Positions 7,147 through 11,800 of a stretch of 13,958 nt of DNA are shown piece by piece. Position 1 is the stretch's first letter, and every line of letters starts with the position of its first letter. Below the pieces are notes generated by a model. It searched no databases, had not been told where the DNA came from, and saw only the letters and a program-made list of their open reading frames with translations. Location: positions 1-13,958 of the forward strand of contig CAIKBP010000082.1 of NCBI GenBank assembly GCA_903825695.1. Direction: 5' to 3'. Both the position numbers and the translations under genes were made by a program. This stretch comes from an uncultured Verrucomicrobiota bacterium (GTDB taxonomy: Bacteria > Verrucomicrobiota > Verrucomicrobiia > Palsa-1439).

Positions 7147-9573
7147 ATGGCTGAGGCCGACAAGTTAACAGGCGTGGAGAATAAGCCGACGGCGGATGGC
7201 GTAGCGCGCTCGGTTTCGGCGGAGATTCCGTCGCGTTTGCCGGTCTTGCCGATGAGCGACGTCGTGGTATTTCCGCACATGACGGTGCCGCTGCTGGTCA
7301 CAAGCGGCGCTTCCACGAAACTGATCGACGACGTGGTGGCAGGCAATCGTCTGCTGATCGTTACATTGCAGAAAGACCCCGAAGTTGAGCATCCTCGCGG
7401 CCATCAACTCAACGAGTTTGGGTGCATCGCGCGCATCGTTCGGATGTTGAAGTTCCCCGATGAAAGCGTGCGTGTGCTGATCCAGGGCCAGAAACGGGGC
7501 AAAATCCTGCAGATCGAATCGGAGGAGCCGTATTTGGTGGGGCGCGTTGCGCCGATGGAGGACGAGACCGAGGACAGCATTGAGTTGACCGCGCTGGCGC
7601 GAAATGCCGCCAATCAATTCCAGGAAATAGTCAGTCTTTCTCCTTCGTTGCCAGAGGAATTGAAGGTGGCCTCGGCCAATATAGAGGACCCGGGGCGGCT
7701 GGCTGACTTGATTGGAAGCGTACTGAACACTTCCTTGTCGGAGAAACAGCAGTTGCTTGAGACCGTCAACGTCAAGAAACGATTGGAGATCCTGACGACC
7801 GCCATCAATCGCGAGCGCGAGGTGCTGGCCCTTGGCAGCGAAATCCAGGACAAGGTCGGCAAAGCGTTGACCAAGACGCAGCGCGAGTTTTTCCTGCGCG
7901 AACAACTCAAGGCGATCCAAAAGGAACTTGGCGCTGGCGCCGAGGGCGGCATGGAGATCGCCGAGTTGCGCGATAAGATCGAGGCCGCGCAGATGCCACC
8001 CGAGGCGAAAAAGGTCGCCACGAAAGAATTGGACCGACTGGCAACGATTCCGTCAGCATCGGCGGAGTACACGGTTGCTCGCACATACCTCGACTGGTTG
8101 ATAACGGTGCCATGGAGCAAATCCACCGAAGATAAAATGGACATTGCGCACGCTCGGCGCATCCTCAACGAAGACCACTACGATCTCGATCAGGTCAAGA
8201 AACGCATCCTGGAGTATTTGAGCGTCCTTAAGCTAAGGAGCGATTCCCAGGGTGGCGCGGTCGTTGGTAAAGCGCCAATCCTTTGCTTCGTCGGCCCGCC
8301 CGGCGTCGGCAAGACTTCACTCGGCAGGAGCATAGCGCGCGCTCTTGGCCGCAAGTTCCATCGCATCTCTCTCGGAGGCGTGCGTGATGAGGCGGAGATC
8401 CGTGGTCATCGACGCACCTACGTTGGTGCATTGCCGGGGCGGATACTTCAGGGTTTACGTCGAGCCGAGAGCAACAACCCGGTCTTCATGCTCGACGAGA
8501 TCGACAAGGTCGGCGCGGATTTCCGTGGCGATCCGAGCGCGGCATTGCTGGAGGTACTCGACCCGCAACAGAACAACAGTTTCTCCGATCATTATCTGGA
8601 GGTACCGTTCGACCTGTCGCGGGTGATGTTCATCACCACGGCAAACCTGCTCGATCCGGTTCCACCCGCGTTGCGCGACCGCATGGAGGTCATTGAATTA
8701 CCGGGCTACACGGAACAGGAAAAGCTGCACATCGCACGAAAATATCTGGTAGCGCGTCAGCTCGTGGAGCACGGGTTGACTGGAAAACAGTTGGCTGTGC
8801 GTGACAGCGCTTTGACTGGCATCGTGCGCCACTACACGCGCGAGGCTGGCGTCCGCAATCTCGAACGCGGGATCGCCACGATCTGCCGGCGCACTGCACG
8901 GCGTATCGTCGAAGGCCACGCACGAGGGGTGATCGCGACTGGAAAGAACCTGAAGGATTTTCTTGGTCCACAGGAATTCATTCAGGACATGGCGGAACGG
9001 ACGACGGAACCGGGTGTGGCGCTTGGGTTGGCATGGACGAGCGCCGGCGGCGACATCCTGTTCATCGAAGCGACAGCGATGCCGGGCAAAGGCACCCTCG
9101 TGCTTACAGGCTCGCTCGGCGATGTGATGCGCGAGAGCGCCATGGCCGCGATGAGTTACGTCCGCTCTCACGCCCAGCAACTAGGTGTGGAATCGAAGGC
9201 GTTTGTCCGAAACGACATCCACATTCACGTGCCGGCGGGTGCGATCCCGAAAGATGGACCGTCGGCAGGCGTGACGATCGCCGTGGCATTGACATCGCTG
9301 GTGACACGTCGGCCTATTCGCCCCGCGATAGCGATGACTGGTGAGATTACGTTGCGCGGGAAAGTGCTGCCCGTGGGTGGCATCAAGGAGAAAGTGCTAG
9401 CAGCGGCGCGGTCTGGCGTGAAAACCGTGATCTTGCCCGAACAGAACCGGAAAGACCTCGTCGATATACCGACCGAAGTTCGGCACAAATTGAAGTTCCG
9501 CTTCGTGCGAACCATTGCCGATGCGCTCAACTTGGCCATTCAAGGCACGATCAAGCCGAAACCGATCCGCTGA
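7147..9573 (+). CDS. lon: ATP-dependent protease Lon
   Basis: Cytoplasmic AAA+ serine protease that degrades misfolded and regulatory proteins. The 808 residues contain the N-terminal substrate-binding domain (from about residue 28, beginning SRLPVLPMSDVVVFPHMTVP). The AAA+ module has Walker A GPPGVGKT at 383-390, Walker B FMLDEID, and the Lon-type GGVRDEAEIRGHRRTYVGA segment. The C-terminal protease domain carries the Ser-Lys dyad S706 (KDGPSAGVT) and K749 (GGIKEKVLAA), 43 residues apart as in E. coli Lon. The ATG at 7147 has GGGGA about 11 bases upstream. Length and all catalytic parts are normal. It follows hsp20 and may be co-transcribed. It ends 10 bp from the convergent gene at 9584, where only a weak TCCGC-N6-GCGGA hairpin is visible. 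Confidence 0.97.
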   Translation: MAEADKLTGVENKPTADGVARSVSAEIPSRLPVLPMSDVVVFPHMTVPLLVTSGASTKLIDDVVAGNRLLIVTLQKDPEVEHPRGHQLNEFGCIARIVRMLKFPDESVRVLIQGQKRGKILQIESEEPYLVGRVAPMEDETEDSIELTALARNAANQFQEIVSLSPSLPEELKVASANIEDPGRLADLIGSVLNTSLSEKQQLLETVNVKKRLEILTTAINREREVLALGSEIQDKVGKALTKTQREFFLREQLKAIQKELGAGAEGGMEIAELRDKIEAAQMPPEAKKVATKELDRLATIPSASAEYTVARTYLDWLITVPWSKSTEDKMDIAHARRILNEDHYDLDQVKKRILEYLSVLKLRSDSQGGAVVGKAPILCFVGPPGVGKTSLGRSIARALGRKFHRISLGGVRDEAEIRGHRRTYVGALPGRILQGLRRAESNNPVFMLDEIDKVGADFRGDPSAALLEVLDPQQNNSFSDHYLEVPFDLSRVMFITTANLLDPVPPALRDRMEVIELPGYTEQEKLHIARKYLVARQLVEHGLTGKQLAVRDSALTGIVRHYTREAGVRNLERGIATICRRTARRIVEGHARGVIATGKNLKDFLGPQEFIQDMAERTTEPGVALGLAWTSAGGDILFIEATAMPGKGTLVLTGSLGDVMRESAMAAMSYVRSHAQQLGVESKAFVRNDIHIHVPAGAIPKDGPSAGVTIAVALTSLVTRRPIRPAIAMTGEITLRGKVLPVGGIKEKVLAAARSGVKTVILPEQNRKDLVDIPTEVRHKLKFRFVRTIADALNLAIQGTIKPKPIR

Positions 9574-9583
9574 TTGGCGGAGA

Positions 9584-10546
9584 TCATTTCTTCACGGTCT
9601 TGGCGAGGCGTTTCATGGCGTTTTCCTCGCTGAATGTAAGAACATCGTCGTAGTACTGCACCATCTCAGCCTCTGTAGCGTTGTCCACGACGAATCGTCC
9701 TGTGTCGGTGACGAGTTGTCTGATTTGGTTGCGGCGTACAGTCAACTGTTCAAGCCGTGCTGCGACCGCCTCGGTATTGGTGGATGCGGTGGCTTGTGCC
9801 GTCAACAGCGTCTTTTCCAAACTCTGACCGACGAGTTCGGTAATCAGGAACGTCCCATGTTGCATGGATACGGCGGCATACGCCAGTAAGCGGGCGGGTT
9901 CGGTTGTCTTGGCGCTTACCAACTCGTGCACCATGCTCAACAGGGGCTTTTCAGTTTCGAAGCCGATGCGGCGAGCCGCGTATGCGGAATAACCCGCCGT
10001 TTCAAGCACACGAATCCGCGCCCGGGTCGCTTCGGCGGCGTACTCATGGAACTGGGTTGCTGTCGTTGGTGATTGGAACTTGGCGGTCGTGCCCTCCTTC
10101 TGGGACAACCACAAATCTGCCAGCCACGGCACGGCATTGGTCGGATCAACGTTTTGACAATGCCGTAGCCATGTCCGTGCGATGTCGGACTGCCCTGCCC
10201 TAGCCGCCGCGCAGCCGAACCGCAGTGCAATAGCGGCATTGGTGCCGCTCACGGCCAACGCTGTTTCAAATTGCGGCTGTTTCTGCGTCCAATCAATGAG
10301 TAACTCCGCCGCGCCCCACTGGATTTGCGGGTCATCCCGGTGTTGGTCGGCAGTGCGGAGAATCAAGGCGGGATCAACGTGCGTGAGTTCGAGCGACTCG
10401 GCCGTCTGCAATTGGCCAGATGAGCGCCGTTCACGGTCAACGCGGCTGAAATCGCCGAAGGTGGGCAACGGGGCGGAAACGGCAGGGGTCAAAAGCCAGA
10501 AGCCAGAAGCCAGAATATAAAAAAGGACGAGAAGTTTTTGCCGCAT
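9584..10546 (-). CDS. Exported TPR-like protein of unknown function with a repeat-encoded signal peptide
   Basis: I do not recognise a named family. From the ATG at 10546 the protein has 320 residues. Residues 1-25 form a signal peptide (MRQK, a hydrophobic core, then AVSA with probable cleavage after A25), so it is likely periplasmic or exported. The mature part is helical. Residues of the kind AIALRFGCAAARAGQSDIARTWL look like tetratricopeptide-type helix pairs, and the C-terminal third (LEQLTVRRNQIRQLV) may form a coiled coil. The core of the signal peptide, ILASGFWL (11-18), is read from three tandem copies of a 7-bp repeat. An in-frame TTG at 10582 coincides with the -35 box and is rejected. 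There is no ribosome site; a leaderless mRNA is likely. A fragment TTGGTGATTGGA at 10066-10077 resembles the nadE linker repeat. Confidence 0.72.
   Translation of the reverse strand: MRQKLLVLFYILASGFWLLTPAVSAPLPTFGDFSRVDRERRSSGQLQTAESLELTHVDPALILRTADQHRDDPQIQWGAAELLIDWTQKQPQFETALAVSGTNAAIALRFGCAAARAGQSDIARTWLRHCQNVDPTNAVPWLADLWLSQKEGTTAKFQSPTTATQFHEYAAEATRARIRVLETAGYSAYAARRIGFETEKPLLSMVHELVSAKTTEPARLLAYAAVSMQHGTFLITELVGQSLEKTLLTAQATASTNTEAVAARLEQLTVRRNQIRQLVTDTGRFVVDNATEAEMVQYYDDVLTFSEENAMKRLAKTVKK
10495..10515. repeat. Three tandem copies of a 7-bp repeat encoding a signal-peptide core
   Basis: GCCAGAA occurs three times without gap (10495-10501, 10502-10508, 10509-10515). Seven is not a multiple of three, so the copies are read in all three frames and give the hydrophobic string ILASGFWL on the minus strand. 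A degenerate relative (TCCTGTATTCTGCTTCTG) lies just before the nuclease-helicase start at 11781-11798. Confidence 0.85.
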
Positions 10547-10553
10547 TTTGACT

Positions 10554-10582
10554 ACTGTATGGTTAGCGGCGATAGCTGTCAA
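10554..10582 (-). promoter_or_regulatory. Predicted promoter of the exported TPR-like gene, implying a leaderless mRNA
   Basis: A perfect TTGACA (10582-10577) is followed after 17 bases by TACAGT (10559-10554) on the minus strand. The start codon begins at 10546, only 7 bases beyond the -10 box, so transcription should begin at or next to the A of the ATG. This agrees with the absence of a Shine-Dalgarno sequence. Confidence 0.6.
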
Positions 10583-10631
10583 AACTCATGTAGTGAACAT
10601 TTGGGAACCGGCGGGTACATCGTGACCCCGA

Positions 10632-11591
10632 TTACTTTCTTATGCCAATCTTGTAATTGACCAAATTCCGAACACGTTCGTCCGGATCGTTGCGAAGGCT
10701 TGTGATGGTTTCACTCGGCGTATGAGGATTTGAGACGACATCTCGCCGAACGTGCCAAATGGGATCCTTAGCCAACTGAACTAGTGTTTTAACGGGCGTC
10801 CCACTGTTTAGAGCAACAGATGAACGCGCATACTCGTCGCCAGTATCGGCAATTTTATTAAGGATTTCGGAGGGGGTCTTGGAGTTATATGCCAGACCCC
10901 AATTGATAAGATAATCGCCATTTTGGGCGATTTCACGGAGAATAGGGGTTGGAGTTTTCGAGTTTGCGACTATGTCACTGAGCACGTAGTGATCGGTGCT
11001 CTTTGAGAGGCAGACTAGAGTGGATTCCGAAACATTTGGATGTCTGGCAATTAGGCGCATGACTGCTAAGCCATGCCCGTTACTTCCCATCACAGGCCAG
11101 ATTGATCCCATTCGCTCATGTAGTTTGTGGTCTGGAATACGAGCCACTTGATCAAGGAGCGCCGGCGATGCATTCGGGTTTTCGGCCAGAGCACCCAGCG
11201 CAAACTTATTATTCCTTAACTTCGACTCTTTAAGAAACGTCTTAAGTTCCGGTTCACTCATCGTCCGCACAGCGTTAACCGTGGTTGTGAAAACGATACC
11301 CCAAGTTACGTAAGAGATTCCCCAGATCGCCAAAAGTATTGGGACAATCGCGCGCACGAGCATCCATCCAGAAACTTCTGCAGGTTTTCTTTTGATCCAG
11401 TTGACCAAGTCCGGAACGCAATAGCCGAAGATGAAAAACGGAACAGCAAATGGGGCGGACCAAAAAGGAAGAAAGAGAAAGCCGATTCCTGCCGTGGACG
11501 AAGTAGATCTGGCGATGGCAGCGAAAAAAACCGCCCCGGCGATTGCAACTCCTGTCGCTGCACAAAGGAACGCGATTCGCAGACGAGTCAT
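10632..11591 (-). CDS. Membrane protein with leucine-rich-repeat-variant (LRV-like) C-terminal tract, function unknown
   Basis: 319 residues, not assignable to a named function. Three hydrophobic segments (about 7-27, 33-57 and 78-103) anchor an otherwise soluble C-terminal part. From about residue 128 the same unit recurs roughly every 25-27 residues, with an N-x-x-TP or N-x-x-SP turn followed by a Leu-rich helix: NPNASPALLDQVA, NSKTPTPILREIA, NSKTPSEILNKIA, NSGTPVKTLVQLA, NPHTPSETITSL. This pattern matches the LRV family first described from Azotobacter, and HEAT-like solenoids are the nearest alternative. Such solenoids usually bind proteins or nucleic acid. ATG at 11591 with GGAAG about 12 bases upstream. 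Sampled lines are about 47-48% G+C by hand count, against about 68% in a sampled lon line, suggesting foreign origin. It is divergent from the nuclease-helicase. Confidence 0.75.
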   Translation of the reverse strand: MTRLRIAFLCAATGVAIAGAVFFAAIARSTSSTAGIGFLFLPFWSAPFAVPFFIFGYCVPDLVNWIKRKPAEVSGWMLVRAIVPILLAIWGISYVTWGIVFTTTVNAVRTMSEPELKTFLKESKLRNNKFALGALAENPNASPALLDQVARIPDHKLHERMGSIWPVMGSNGHGLAVMRLIARHPNVSESTLVCLSKSTDHYVLSDIVANSKTPTPILREIAQNGDYLINWGLAYNSKTPSEILNKIADTGDEYARSSVALNSGTPVKTLVQLAKDPIWHVRRDVVSNPHTPSETITSLRNDPDERVRNLVNYKIGIRK

Positions 11592-11800
11592 CGATCAGAA
11601 TGCTTCCATTTTTGCTATTACGAAGACACTTAACTACATCTTATGTGATTTCTGCATAACATCCCCAATTGCCACAAATTATCATAGCCGATCCGCCGGG
11701 CCTGTCACGCCGTTTCCGCCGCCATCTTCTGCCCTCTGCCCGCCTGCGGCGGGTAAATCTTCTGTCCCCTGTATTATGGCTCCTGTATTCTGCTTCTGCG
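11592..11800. other. Intergenic region between the divergent LRV gene and nuclease-helicase
   Basis: 209 bp that must hold both promoters. The left 100 bp is AT-richer like the LRV gene. The right part is filled by repeats (see 11726-11800). No TTGACA-type box with good spacing is visible for either gene. TATTAT (11772-11777) and TATTCT (11786-11791), both inside the repeat, are the only -10-like strings before the plus-strand gene. Confidence 0.5.
11726..11800. repeat. CTTCTG-type degenerate repeat with a nested palindrome
   Basis: CTTCTGCCCTCTG (11726-11738) and CTTCTGTCCCCTG (11758-11770) form an imperfect direct repeat. Between them lies the inverted repeat CCCGCC-TGC-GGCGGG (11739-11753). 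To the right follow further degenerate copies (TCCTGTATTCTGCTTCTG) that end exactly at the ATG of the downstream gene. The layout, a palindrome nested in a short repeat, is the same as in nadE at 5659-5748. Confidence 0.75.

Noticed and set aside
7165..7920. 251-residue minus-strand open frame inside lon
   Set aside because: Long antisense frame in GC-rich DNA opposite the conserved Lon N-terminal domain; low-complexity Arg/Gln-rich composition and no recognisable domain.
9566..9581. Hairpin TCCGC-N6-GCGGA between lon and the convergent gene as a terminator
   Set aside because: Only a 5-bp stem with no T-run on either strand; too weak to call.
10495..10515. A CRISPR array from the tandem repeats
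   Set aside because: The unit is 7 bp without spacers and no cas genes are present; the Cas4-like fold at 11801 is part of a helicase fusion.
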